From Abelmoschus esculentus (taxonomy: Eukaryota; Streptophyta; Magnoliopsida; Malvales; Malvaceae), in NCBI GenBank assembly GCA_035048815.1, contig JAUCBN010000003.1:19452001-19516000 (forward strand): 64,000 bases of DNA. Direction: 5' to 3'. Shown in pieces: positions 12,205 through 23,551 of the stretch. The first letter of the stretch is position 1. Every line of letters begins with the position of its first letter. The translations under genes were made by a program, and so were the position numbers. The notes beneath the pieces were generated by a model. That model did not search any database and had not been told where the DNA came from. It was given only the letters and a program-made list of their open reading frames with translations.

Positions 12205-12385
12205 GACTATTGTCTCGTCATGACACGAAGTCACCATTGACATGACATGAAGTCACCATTGACATGACACTAAGTCACCATTAGCACTACCACGTACGAT
12301 TGGACACATAGTCACCCTTGTTACGTGTAGGCGGCTCTACCACGCACGGTTGGACACAAAGTCACCCTTGTTACGTGTAGGCAAT
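12205..12385. repeat. tandem repeats in the long LTR
   Basis: Two kinds of short repeat abut. About 12220-12280 has three units of GACATGACACGAAGTCACCATT type. About 12285-12383 has two units, near 42-55 bases, of CCACGTACGATTGGACACATAGTCACCCTTGTTACGTGTAGGC type. The plus-strand copy of this LTR carries three of the second unit at 62300-62460. Confidence 0.75.
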
Positions 12386-14273
12386 ATTCTGTATTCTCAA
12401 TTTTGTTTATAGTGCACTTAAGACAATCCTAATGACATGTCATTCGTATTCGATTCTAAAGTTATTGTCACTAAGCCAATATCATAATCAAATGTACATG
12501 ATAACTTGTTGTTCATAATGCATGCATAATATGTTCAACAAATGAACCAAAAGCCATGCCCAAAGGCACCATTATATATATAAGGCAAATAACCATATTG
12601 TATTCTAAATCATATAACTTGCTGCTCATAATACATGCATAAATTGTTCAACAAATGAACCAAAAGCCATGCCCAAAGACACCATTCTATATAAGGCAAA
12701 TAACCATATTGTACTCCAAATCATTTCTCATAATTTTTCATAATCATGGATGTTAAATAAGCTATGCATTTCAGCAAGTATCTCTCATGTATGCACCATT
12801 TCAAAACATGCTCATGCATTTCCATAAATCTCATGCATTATCAACATAATGCCTTTATCAAATATAGCCAAAACCTATATCGGTTTATCAAAAACATTTA
12901 CATTACTTACTCTTGAACTATGGAAGGTTTTCACACTCTTCCATAGTCCCCAAAACATAACCATACCAAACATGATTCGCTTTAAAATCCGTAATCACTC
13001 ACCAACAAGCGAAACGAGCTTTCGCCACTCTCCGATGTTCGCACCAACGCACCAGCAATCAAGCACCTTCTTGTACCTCTTCTACAACATTAAAAACAGA
13101 GCATTCTCACATCATAACATGCTCAAACCAACAGCCATATCCGATCACCATAAAACTACTGAAACCTTAGCCGAAAAGACCGTAAACTAAGCCAAAACGC
13201 ATCCGAACAACATCAGCCCAAAACCTTATGAATCTAACATCTAATCCACCTCAATTATGATCCAAAAACACATCCAAACCATCCTTATATCTCCAGCAAT
13301 ATTTAAGCATCTAAAACAGCCCATAATACAACCGAAAAGCACCTTAAAACTACACCGATTGCATTATTCCGGGATTAAATTAATGTGCTATCAAATGAAG
13401 ATTCAATTAATCATTTAATTAACATAAAAACACAATTGAATCCATCTAATTCCAGCATTGAATGAGATCTAAAAAGATTTCACAAAAACATTCATAAAAT
13501 CATTAGATCTAACATGGAAAATATAAAATTAAGTTTTTATTCAAAGATTAGCAAGCTAATACTTGAGAATTTCAATAAAGAACCTTAGAAAAGAATTAAA
13601 ATCCAGAAAATTACCTTCAAGATCTATTCACCAAAAAGATGTAATTTCCTCTTTTTGATTCCTTGCAATTTGATGTTGATTTGATAAAATTGATGCTTAG
13701 GTTTTGTAAAGGATGAAAAGATGATGAAAATGATGTAATCTTTGTTGAAAAAGATGCAAAAATCAGCAAGGAATTGAAGAGAAAAGATGAAGAGAAAGTG
13801 GAGAGAAAATGAGAAAAAAAGATGAGAGAAAATGAGAGAAAAGTGGTTTTGAGAGAAAATGATTAAAAATATCTAATTAAAGTAATTAAAACATATTTTG
13901 GTGAATAAATCATTAATAAAAATTAGAAATGGGTTTATGGCCCTCTAAGGATTCTAAGTTTAGCTTGCTTTTCAATTTAGTCACTAAAACATGTAATTTT
14001 TCAAAAATTACAAAATAAGTCCTCCAATTTTTCCAAAAATTACAAATTGGTCATTTATGCATAATTAAGCATAATTAAAACTCAATATAAAGTCCAAATT
14101 ATTTTCTTTTAATCTTGAAACATATTTTCAATATTTTAAACCATATTCCAAAATTATTATTTTTCTTAATTAAAATATTCTTATTCATTTTTCCCCGGAA
14201 TAATGAACCGGAGAACCCGATTCGACCCGAATCGAATTCTCCAAACTACTAACCCCAAAATCGGGATGTTACA

Positions 14274-17200
14274 GTGCTTACTTTGCTAATCTCAACTCCA
14301 TTGCTTGTATCCAAACAATATCCTGATGTTTGGGAAGAAGAAAACAAAAGAGTGATAAGTACAATTTGTACATAATGAGGTAGCACCTAAAACTAACCAT
14401 TTAAATCATATATTAGAAAATCAATATTGAAATCAAACAGGTTTCAAACTTCATTTTGACCTCAAACCTTACTTATCCTGTTAAGGTTCTTTATCTAAAT
14501 ATCATTTATTTTATATGATTTTAAATCATTTTCATACATCATTAACTAGGGCAAGATCATAAATCCAGTAACAATTTACTAGACATACTTTCATTTATTT
14601 CTATATAATCATGTACTATCATTTTATATTTCAATTATCAAATAACCAATTACGTTTCGTTGAAATCATATACATATAATGTTTTTGATCTTATAAACAA
14701 TGTAACAATAGCTAGCCATTTACGAACATATATCAAGTAAACAACATGAATATAAATTGATAACATGATTTACAAGTCTTATACATACTTTGTTCTGGTC
14801 GCACTACAGCTTAATGTTTCATTTATCATGTATTCAAGTTCATTTATCATGGCATCTCATCTATCAAGATAAATCAAGTAACATGACAAATCAATTAGCA
14901 TGCATTTAAGTAGCTAACATTCCAAAAGGTACATCATTTAAAGTTGCTTAACATCTCAATTGTCATGTATTTCATTAAACAAATTTTTCAAGTGACATGC
15001 ATTTCATTAAATCATGTATTTTATTATAGCACGTACTTCAAGTATATTACTTTCTAGTAGTTAGTTTTCATTTTTCTTAGCAGTATCAAGTAATATGTAT
15101 TTTACTTTGTTATATGTCCAATAGCTAGCTTCTTTCATCTTAGCAATATCAAGTAACATGTATTTTACTATGTACCGAGAAAGATAATACACAAAGTATC
15201 CATAAAGGTGTCAAAACACCACAATATGTACACAAAGTACGAGTACACAAAGTACCGTCAGTAATACACGAAGTATGAGTACACAAAGTACCATCAGTAG
15301 TACACAAAGTACATAACATTAGTACCGAAGTACTGGGAAATAGTACACAAAGTACATAACATTAATAGCTCTAGACTCAACTAACATCCAAGGCTTGTAT
15401 ATCTTTATTATCAAGTATTTTTAAGTATTCAAGTTCATATAAGTCAAGTATTTCAAGATCATGTAAATTAAGCTTCCAATTTCAGCTTTCAGGTTCATTT
15501 CAATCCATGTTCAAGTATTAGATTTTCTAATTCATGTTACAAGATTTCAATTTCAAGTTCTAATATTCAAGTTCTTTAACATCTATTACATGTTTGTCCA
15601 AACAAATTCAAGCTTCCAGATTCAATTTCAAGGTTTATTTAACAACCAAACAATGTCTTATTTCATGAGTATAAGATTTATGTATATTTTACATACCTTG
15701 TATCCAAGAAGAAATGTGTCATATACATACCTTGGCATCTCAAAGCAATATAAACATGATCATGCATTCATTTCAAGGCATGCTATCAAGCATGGACAAG
15801 TATATAACTTTTTATCACTCATTCTCATTTTTATAGCATTTAAACAATTATCAAACTATTAATTTTATTACCAAGTTTATATTTATTCTATTTTCATAGC
15901 ATTTTAATTAAATCGAGGATTGGTTAGGACCTAAGTCCTAACCTTAAGATAGCTACACTCACTCTTACTTCCAAGCTAGTTTTGGATGGCTAATCTTTTG
16001 TTTCGATTGCTGGCTAGCTCACCCTTCTTCCCTTCACTTTGTTGTGCTCTATGATCCTTATTTACATACACAATGATATGTAAAACAGGTTAGAATCAAT
16101 TCAATACCTATTCATTTAACCAAGTGCATTAAAACATTATTTTTTCAAAATAGTTTCAGCATTCTGCCAGCTTGACTACCTTGCACTAAATCGGGCATAT
16201 CTCACAATCCTTAATTCAAAATTGTGATTGTCATATACCGTTGGAAAGATATCGAATCCATATAAATGAAAATCATGGCCTTGCATTTTATATACTAAGA
16301 AATTAAATCAGTTTATTCAATAAAGTTAAGCATTCTTGATTATCTTAGGTACTGTATTAGTCTTACTAAAATCCTTATAACTTCCAGAATACAACTCCAA
16401 ATGATGTACCATTTTTTTCAATTAAAATAGACTCATAAGGGTACATTCATGCAAATTTTAAGCCTCAAATTCCTTATAAATAGGAAATGGCACACATTTA
16501 AACATATTGTCCAGAACATGGCATTCTGGACAGCATGTGTATCCTTCATTTCTTACTTCCATTAGGACACCTAAAACTACATTTTCATTTATTGAAAGAT
16601 TCAACTAGATAATTAACTCATTATAGAACAATTCTTGTATACACAAGTCATTCAAATTCCCACCCTACAAGACCCAAATTCGGGCTACAAAACAGTTTTG
16701 ATTTCCAACATTATCAAAGGACTATTTTGGTTCATACTTAATTTTCTTGCAAGAAACCACTAACCCTAACTTACTAAACCAAAAATTAATGTTCTTAACA
16801 CCTAAATAAAGTGTTATAAACTCTAAATCAAACAAAAATGATCCCAAAATATCCAAAAAAATCAAGATAACTTACTATGCTCAAAACAGTCCAAAGCTTC
16901 TTCTAATTTGATATATAAGCTCTAATGGCCTCTTTAAGCTTCCTTAGCTGTTTATAACTCACCCTTAAGCTTCTTAACTCTCTAATTTAATGAAAGTATG
17001 AAGAAATTTGAAGCTCTCTCTAAGCTTCCAATGGTGTTCTCGTGGATTTGGGGGAAGAAGAAGAAAGTGAAGCAAATAAGACAAAATGGGATTAAAACCA
17101 ACTCAATAGCCAACCACCCATCTTTATCTATTCTATTTTTTTTTCATTTATTTTTAATCACATAATTTATACTATATATCACTTTTTATTTTATTTTATT

Positions 17201-17484
17201 TTAATTGCAAGATGCTTGCTTGTTTTTTTTAACTTCAATTGACCACTTGAATGCTTTCATTAAGCTCTTGTTTAATTTAATTGAACCTTAAATCCTAGTT
17301 ACAATAATCTTTATTATTTTAGTTTATCTTAATTTGAGCCATAATCGATCTAACGGGGTTCAATTTTAAGAAAGTGCACTTAAAACGTTTTATAATTCTC
17401 TAAACTTTCAATAACCTAGCTTAATTTTCAATTGCTCAACGACCTATTTATGCTTTCTAATTAGGTCCGGTTGAGGATATTACA
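14274..17484 (-). mobile_element. probable LTR-derived sequence, minus strand (left end unresolved)
   Basis: The right end reads GTTGAGGATATTACA at 17484, which on the minus strand is a plausible LTR start (TGTAATATCCTCAACC). The interior has words typical of plant LTR leaders, such as CCGTTGGAAAGATATCG near 16240 and a leader-like block with GGTGTTCTCGTGGATTTGGG near 17030. No PBS, polypurine tract, coding domain or target-site duplication was found, and the left end is not visible. The first 70 bases may belong to the split gene fragment described at 9881. Confidence 0.4.
15170..15365. repeat. tandem repeat of GTACACAAAGTAC-type units
   Basis: At least eight copies of an imperfect palindromic word, GTACACAAAGTAC with variants such as ATACACGAAGTAT, are separated by short spacers like CGTCAGTA or ATAACATTA. 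Just downstream, 15400-15620 is rich in TTCAAGT words of lower order. Confidence 0.8.
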
Positions 17485-17639
17485 ATAAACTAGTTTAGGA
17501 AGTTAGGGAGTTACTCTTTCTTCATCAATTGTCTCTAAATCTAACTTATTTTAACTTTTTTTCTTCCTTCTCATATATTTTTTTTCATCCCCACAACCTT
17601 CTTTGAGTTGTAGGATCACTACAACTCTATAACCAACTT
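17485..17639. other. short non-coding spacer
   Basis: T-rich sequence between the probable LTR end and the importin-like pseudogene. Nothing was recognised. Confidence 0.3.
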
Positions 17640-18270
17640 TAACCAGCTTCTTTGATCACTGAATGTCTCACAAGCTAAAACGGTTTACCAGCCGTAAGAT
17701 TGTCATCCATGATTGTAACTAGCACAAGCAACACTCTATGATGATATTGAGTCTGTAATTCCGGGAATAAGTTTGTACACAAATGACCGATGGCATTAAT
17801 AGCTGTCCATCAAATTTGGGGATGAGAATCCTGAAACGAATTCAAAATCATTAACACTACATGTTCTAGAGTTTTTATCATCACCTTAGAACAACTCTCA
17901 GCAATTTGAGTGAGTGCAATTAGAGCAGCATGTCGCTTCTGCCATTTCGGAACAAACAAGAATGTCAGAAGCAACTTTGAAGCCACTGAAATGATGATTT
18001 TGCCTCCTAATGAAATCGATAAATTTAATTGTCAAATACCTTATTTTGTTTCTTTCTAACCTCTCCGTCTTTGCAATTTGTAACATCGATCTTACTACTC
18101 CCAAGTCCGCCTCCTTAGAAACCTAGGATTAGTCCTAAATAAAGTCAATTAACAACTCCAAAGCCTCTTGAACAGTTTCTTCTAATCTAGAGTTTAATTC
18201 CTTGATCAACGTTTGTATCTTCAACGATAAAAAATCTTAGAAAGTATCCTGATCTTGGAAGAGGAACAAC
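17640..18270 (-). pseudogene. importin-5 (karyopherin beta-3)-like pseudogene, 3' part
   Basis: Importin-5 proteins are HEAT-repeat nuclear import receptors. On the minus strand one frame reads VPKWQKRHAALIALTQIAES followed by CSKVMIKTLEHVVLMILNSF, then QD-HP and WTAINAIGHLCTNLFPELQT. This follows residue by residue the importin-5 HEAT segment as I know it. Further upstream EETVQEALELLIDFI and VVRSMLQIAKTERLE fit the preceding repeat. The gene is dead: there is a stop before WTAINAIG, frame changes near 18010 and 18110, and about 90 residues are missing between the FIDFI block and the VASKLL block. The reading ends near 17645 after MDDN. No introns are evident within the preserved blocks. A solo LTR interrupts the 5' side at 18271. 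Confidence 0.8.
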
Positions 18271-19727
18271 TGTTAGAGTATACCCAAAGACTGATTATAT
18301 GATGATTGTAAGGATACTTTTATTTATTAATTTTATTGAATAAAGGTATTGCCATTGTTGGTTTCAAATATATGTGTCAATGCATAACATAAACTGAGAA
18401 ACAATAAGATCCATATAATAATATATGTATTATTATTAAAAGATCCTTAGTCAAGTATTATTATGTGTATGGATAATAATAACACGCTTAAGTCTAACAT
18501 GTGATTAATTGATGACAATGAGTTATCATTGACATAGAGATATCAGAATTAATACATGAATATATTAGTAGAGAATAATATATTGGATTGACTCACTATG
18601 AGCATATATCTTGGATTATTATGTAACGGTCACGATATTGTTCATAGTGACAACTATATGTATGATCCTCAGACTTAAGATTATTACTATCTCAACATAT
18701 GTTGTTTTATGTTTTGATGCAGTTAAACATGTCTCGTAATTAGTTACACTATAAAAACTGACATTGGACATATTAAAATGTATGTAGTGAGATGTGAATG
18801 ATCAAGATAAGATTTGTCCTTCCTACATAATAGGAAAATATATCAAAGGCCACTTGATTGAGTGAGACTAGAAATGCATGTTCATGCTTGAATACGTTGA
18901 TATGAGATATCACAAATTATTCATTAAAAGTAGTTCACTCTAGATATCAAGAAACATTAAAATAGGCCATACAAGTGTGACTATTCCAAGACTTATGCCT
19001 ATTAAAGATATAAAAAGGACAAAAGGATATAATACATTAAAAGAGTTGGTCACGAACATGATACATCGAATCATGATCTCTTATAACTTAGATGACAATG
19101 ATATATTGCTAGATGTCACTCATTATTTGTAATATTAGAATTGTTCTAATATTATAACTAACGTTACAAGGAGCCTACAGGGTCACACCCAATGGTTGAA
19201 AATGAGAAAAAATATATGTATAAGTCGATTATATTTAATCCTGAATTTTAAATATAAAATATATAATTAAAGTAATTATATCTCTTTTCAAATTCGAATT
19301 AAATATAGATTCCGAAATTTAAGGAAATAATAATATTAATTATTTCCTAAACAAACTCGGAAACAAACTCTTATAGCTAGGGTTACATCTATATAAAGGA
19401 TCTTTTGGTCTCGCAGCCGTAATTGTGAATTCTGAATTCCCAAAACCCTAGAATCACGAAAAACAGTTTTTTGAGATTTGCTCTCTCAACCGGGTGAATT
19501 GAGTAGAGGCCGAGACGATATTTATGGAGGCTAAAGATTCGAATTATCGAACGATCGTGATTACCGCAAATCCAGTTGCTGTTTTTTTGCTGCTTATCAA
19601 GTAACTCATTGTAAGTCATCGCATCTCTTCCTCTCGATTTCGGATTAAACGTACATGGATTACTGGAAAGACCATCGTAATTTTATTCCGATGCGCCATT
19701 GGGTGTACCGACGGTCCCAACAAAAAC
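18266..19727 (+). mobile_element. solo LTR, probably Ty1/copia, inserted in the importin-like pseudogene
   Basis: The LTR proper is 18271-19722 (1452 bases). It begins TGTTAGAGTATACC and ends GGTCCCAACA, and is flanked by ACAAC and AAAAC, a 5-base duplication with one mismatch. A TATATAAAGG box near 19391 lies in the last quarter, consistent with plus orientation. No internal domain is present, so it is a solo LTR left by LTR-LTR recombination. Removing it rejoins the two halves of the pseudogene. The copia assignment rests only on the TGTTAG...AACA ends and size. Confidence 0.75.
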
Positions 19728-19860
19728 ATCAGTTCTGACCAACCTTTATAGGAAACAATGGAAGATGCGAGTTCAAAAATTATATCAGAGTTTTTTTTAC
19801 AATTTGTTTAGATTGATATGTTTGGATGGAGAATAGAAACGCAGATTGGATGGCAACTTG
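19723..19860 (-). pseudogene. importin-5-like pseudogene, 5' part
   Basis: The minus strand reads SDIIFELASSIVSYKGWSEL, then MLFLFQ across the LTR site. This matches the importin-5 stretch with LASS/A, GWPELLPFLFQ. It is therefore the upstream continuation of the fragment at 17640-18270. A few more residues (QSKQIVKKT) extend it to about 19830. The N-terminal half of the protein is not visible beyond that point. Confidence 0.7.
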
Positions 19861-20248
19861 TGTGGACACAACTAGATAAGCAGAAAGAAAAAATCCGGAC
19901 ATTTTGATCTTAAGATCGACGGCGATTGATATCATGTAAAAAACACACATTAAAATTAAGTCTATAGTTATAACGAATTTTATAATTATTTAACTAATTC
20001 TAAAAATAGGCTAACTAATTAATATAATAGCTAATTAACTATTAGTTTAATAATCTCGATACAACCTAACCATTAAATGAAAAAGATTTATATGCTAATT
20101 TCTATAACCCAACACAATGACAATATCAGAAACCCATTTGTTCGCAGTTGAGAAAAATTCTTCCACAATTCTAATTTGACCGATAGCTGTTTTTAAGGAC
20201 CTTTGAAATAAAGGACAGGAAGAATCAAGCAAAATCACGATTAAAGAG
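19861..20248 (-). other. unassigned sequence with a short coding-like segment
   Basis: From about 20235 to 20100 the minus strand has an open segment containing SLKTAIGQIRIVEEFFSTAN. It looks protein-coding by composition but is not a family I recognise. The rest (19870-20090) is AT-rich with repeated TAACTAATTAATA words that also occur near 9820-9880. Confidence 0.3.
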
Positions 20249-20758
20249 GATAAACTATAACATAGGTCATTCAATTATGGATAATATTGCATTTGAATTA
20301 TTTAATTATTAAAAATTATAATTGAGTCACTCATTTATAGATAAGGATACATTTAGATCACCAATATCAACGGATACATTTACATCATTCAATTATAGGT
20401 AAGTTTATGATTGTGTCACCCTTTATATTTAAAAAAATAATCAATTTAATAATTTTTTCTTCCAAATCACTTATATACCCTTGTTAATTAGAGTACTTCA
20501 TTTGAAATCAATAATTAATCTAATATACGAATTGATAAATTTTTAAATATTAAAGGTAACCCAAATATAACCTTACCTATAATTGAGTGATCTAAATGTA
20601 ACCTTTATTAATTGGATGATCCAAATATAACTTTACCCATAATTAAGTGACTCAAGCTTGATATTTAATAATTAAGTGACCCAAACTTGATATTTAATAA
20701 TTAAATGATCCAAATATAATTTTATCCATAATTGAGAGTCATCTATTATAGTTTACCC
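20249..20758. mobile_element. MITE-like element with long imperfect inverted repeats
   Basis: The left end GATAAACTATAACATAGGTC and the reverse complement of the right end (GGGTAAACTATAATAGATGA) match. The arms continue inward through CAATTATGGATAA-A-T. Sub-terminal units with GTGA(C/T)CCAAAT and TTTAATAATTAA are repeated many times. Outside the ends lie ATTAAAGAG on the left and ATTAAAAGA on the right, close to a 9-base duplication as made by Mutator-like transposases. No coding capacity was seen. Confidence 0.65.
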
Positions 20759-21585
20759 ATTAAAAGACAAGAATTGTTCCTGGCAAGTTCCACCATTCAT
20801 CCTTGTAAGCGTCTGGGACTTCATCAGCGCCAGGGGAGGAGAATAAAGACTAAAAAACTCATTGCAACAACAAATCACATAGACATTCCGGTTGTTCAAC
20901 TCAAAAAATGGGGAAAAGTGATACCGTAGATTCCACTGCGAAAACTAGACCAAGACCCTTATGAACCTGATTCAATGCAATGACCAAAAAAATAGCCAAA
21001 TCACATAACACCCATTTGCCTAAATTCAAGATTTGTCTAGCATCCCCGCTGTAAAACCAACAATGGACATAACCTAGTCGCACCCAACCAACTTTCCGGG
21101 AGCAACTAAAGCAGCAAGGTTTTGGAAAGAACCAGACCGCTGAGCCAATTTGGCCACCACCCCACTGTCGACAGAACAAAAAAAACCACTCTAGGGATGC
21201 TTGCAACTAGCCGATAACATGACTGTTAGCACACAAGCCCCACCCCATGGTTAATTGTTTTAGTGGTGTATAATGGTTCACGTATTATAATATTTTCCTT
21301 TTGTTTTATTGTTTTCCGAAAAAAATACACCTTGTATTATATTTGATGGATAAAGATTTCCGGGTTTTGTGATCAAAGTTCAAATTCAAGTAGATAAATC
21401 TAAACCTGGTAATGAACCTACATGTGCCTAAGTCCCATAAATTTGAAATGAATGAAAAAAAGTAGTTGTCCCCAACTACTATTGGGCATAGGCTACTAAT
21501 TATGCCTTACATTATTGTGAGATAATGATAAAGGCATCAGGCCGTTGAACAATGTTTTCTGGATCAGCACTAGCTCGACGGCTCT
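20759..21585. other. sequence downstream of the small gene; unassigned
   Basis: No gene is confidently recognised. Base composition is more gene-like at 20790-21240 than in the flanks. A 101-residue minus-strand frame (20901-21206) is rich in Trp, Cys and Phe and has no motif I know. Another minus-strand frame nearby reads GADEVPDAYKDEWWNLPG. These may be remnants of a host gene. 21241-21585 would hold the 3' UTR of the gene at 21586-21939. Confidence 0.3.
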
Positions 21586-21939
21586 TCAGTACAAAAGCAC
21601 TGCAAATGCCAAAGCCAAACTAAAAACAATGCCAGCAGCAACTCCGTCAGCTCCTCCCATTCTGTGGCCTGATTCATCCGGTGTCAACGATACCTTGTCT
21701 GCAAGTGCTTTGGAACCGTCAACTTGAGCTGCAACGGGCAACGGTAAGCAGTTGGAAGTCGAGCAAGGGGTTTTGCTGTTCGGGTCTCGGGTTTCAGGAT
21801 GGAAAAACTCGTATGCTGAGGGCGAGAAGGCCATAGGACTCTCGTATTCAATGCCATGGGGAGCTCTTTCTTGAGCCATGACCATGGAAACTAAAGCTTG
21901 AGTAGATAAGATCAGCAAGAAAGAAGCAAATGGATTCAT
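21586..21939 (-). CDS. small secreted or membrane-anchored protein, 117 residues
   Basis: This is the only apparently intact host gene in the window. From Met at 21939 the protein starts with a hydrophobic stretch, MNPFASFLLILSTQALVSMV, and a likely signal-peptide cleavage after MA near residue 22. A hydrophilic middle follows with short Ser-Pro motifs (ESPMAFSPSAYEFF), a His-Pro, and two cysteines in CSTSNC near residues 59-64. The end is Gly/Ala-rich and hydrophobic (GVAAGIVFSLALAFAVLLY), either a membrane helix or a GPI-anchor signal. An in-frame upstream Met at 22032 would give 148 residues. I prefer the inner Met because it puts the signal peptide at the N-terminus, with a TATA-like box at a suitable distance. 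The layout resembles short plant cell-surface proteins, but I do not recognise the family and assign no function. A single exon is assumed. Confidence 0.7.
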   Translation of the reverse strand: MNPFASFLLILSTQALVSMVMAQERAPHGIEYESPMAFSPSAYEFFHPETRDPNSKTPCSTSNCLPLPVAAQVDGSKALADKVSLTPDESGHRMGGADGVAAGIVFSLALAFAVLLY

Positions 21940-21994
21940 GTTTTTTTTTCTTTTTTCACTCTTTGCTTGAGTTAAAAATCTTTGGGTAACAATG

Positions 21995-22008
21995 GCCTTT
22001 ATAAGGCC
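21995..22008 (-). promoter_or_regulatory. TATA-like box of the small secreted-protein gene
   Basis: The minus strand reads GGCCTTATAAAGGCC, an inverted repeat around TTATAAAG, about 60 bases upstream of the chosen start codon. A purine-rich leader (AAAGAGTGAAAAAAG) follows. Confidence 0.5.
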
Positions 22009-22039
22009 TTTAAAAGTGGTTGTTGATTGCAATAATTTT

Positions 22040-23283
22040 CTGTGTTTTTAATCTCTATTTACTCAGCAGGGTGATTGTTTTCCATAGGCGTGCTCTCAAA
22101 GCCAAGTTTCTATCACATCCTTATAATTGATCATCAACTAATTGCTACTCAAATGAGAAGAAAACCATACCCTAATCTATCAAATGAATGAACCCTACAA
22201 TATTCTGAATGAATTTCTTATCGTATATTTATTAAATAAAAATTCTTTGTCTTAATTATATATCTTCCTATGTCTCACACTAAAAGTTATTAAAAAATTA
22301 AATTATAAATTCTAAACCTATTTTTCACATCTTAAACCCTAAACCCTACACCCAAAAACTAAATTATACTCTTAATTCCCTAAACCTTAATTATAATCCC
22401 TAACCTTGAACCCTAAATTCATAATTTTAAAATGAAATACCAATAAAGACACAATAAAATAAAAGACGATTTACACCCATTTTTAGTATATACAAAAGCA
22501 CATATATGATGTTAATAACAATTACTTAGTCACCTTTACTAATACCGTGGGAGGGGTAATTTGATGATTTAAATATAATAAGAAAATATATAGTATATAC
22601 ATATACATTTTTATATAAATAACATCATTTGAACACGATCAACACAGTTGATAGAACACGTCTATTGCACATATAATACGTGATTAAGATTTTGCAACAT
22701 TTAATTTCAAACTTTTGAAATTAATTCAATCATCTTCTCGACATGCCACATTTAAACCATGTAACCTGTCATGTTTTGCATGGTTTGGTTTGCTGCTGTC
22801 AAGTGACCCATTTAACATTTCCACAAGAATCATGTTTTAGAGTCGATGGGTTTTCAAGGCTTCACATGTTTTAGCCACGACGTAATATTAATTTGAACGC
22901 CTAACATCACATCAAAAATGGGATGGGATGTTTTTCAAGACTATTCTTTTGAAAAGAAAATCACTCATTTCTATCTATCAAGACTTCCTCTATTTTTTTT
23001 TATCATAAGTGTGAATTACCCAATTTATAAGTGAATCTTATAAGTAGATTTTGAGATCCAATGAACTAATTTGTTTTCTGTTAACTAAATCTAAGCTTCG
23101 ACTATTTCATACGATTATTTTTAGATTTGTTAGATCTAATTTGGGGTCATAAGTAATCTATGTCTAATTTGAAATAAATGTGAAATGTGAAGTTTTAACT
23201 GCAAATACAGATAAAACGATTCAAGTGCAAAGAGTGCAAAGTTGAATGATTAAGCTTGGCATTATCCCTTAATCTTTAAAGAG
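22040..23283. other. intergenic sequence upstream of the small gene
   Basis: No gene is seen. 22320-22440 contains scattered CCCTAAA/AACCCTAA words, too degenerate to be a real interstitial telomere. The rest is AT-rich single-copy-looking sequence that may contain regulatory DNA for the gene at 21586-21939. Confidence 0.35.
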
Positions 23284-23551
23284 ATTTGTCATCCATATAG
23301 GTGGCTAGTCCCTATTAATACATGTGTTATTGAAAAAAAGGAAAGAATTGAGACTAACCAATCAAATATACACATTTAGTTAATTTTATTGCCTCATATT
23401 TTTTACAAAATGAATCTTCATTTGGTAAAAACTTTTTCAACTTAATTTACAGTGAATATTAGTGAAGATTCAATTGGTAAAAAAGATGAGGTAACAAAAT
23501 TAATTAAATGGGTGCATTTGATTGGTTGGTCCTATGGATGACATGACAAAT
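23284..23551. mobile_element. MITE-like foldback element
   Basis: Outer arms TTTGTCATCCATATAGG (left) and CCTATGGATGACATGACAAA (right) are inverted. Inner arms at 23352-23425 and 23455-23531 form a longer inverted repeat: GACTAACCAATCAAAT on the left and ATTTGATTGGTTGGTC on the right, continuing through AATTTTATTGCCTCAT / ATGAGGTAACAAAATT. The whole can fold into one hairpin. No open frame and no clear target-site duplication. Confidence 0.65.

Larger units (their letters stand above)
10002..14273 (-). mobile_element. solo LTR, 4.27 kb, minus strand
   Basis: Read on the minus strand it begins TGTAACATCCCGATTTTGGG and ends ...GGGGTGTTACA, so it has a proper TG...CA pair with short inverted termini. 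A second copy in plus orientation begins at 60518 with TGTAACATCCCGTTTTTGGG and is collinear through the end of the window. No PBS, polypurine tract or coding domain is attached at either end, so I call it a solo LTR. Flanking pentamers are GTGAA (9997-10001) and GTGCT (14274-14278), at best a decayed target-site duplication. LTRs this long are known from Tat/Ogre-type elements. Open frames inside it (12849-13190, and 61766-62017 in the other copy) are parallel translations of conserved LTR sequence, not genes. Confidence 0.8.

Noticed and set aside
12849..13190. Open frame in the long LTR, similar to 61766-62017
   Set aside because: The similarity is explained by the two positions being the same part of homologous LTRs; frames do not stay open over the same length in both.
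20901..21206. Minus-strand 101-residue open frame as a gene
   Set aside because: No recognised motif, unusual Trp/Cys/Phe composition, no signal or promoter evidence, and other frames look equally coding-like. Kept only as unassigned sequence.
22320..22440. CCCTAAA-like words suggesting an interstitial telomere
   Set aside because: Only two adjacent units are perfect and the rest are scattered with other bases between. This is common in AT-rich plant DNA with many 'aaccctaa' leaders.
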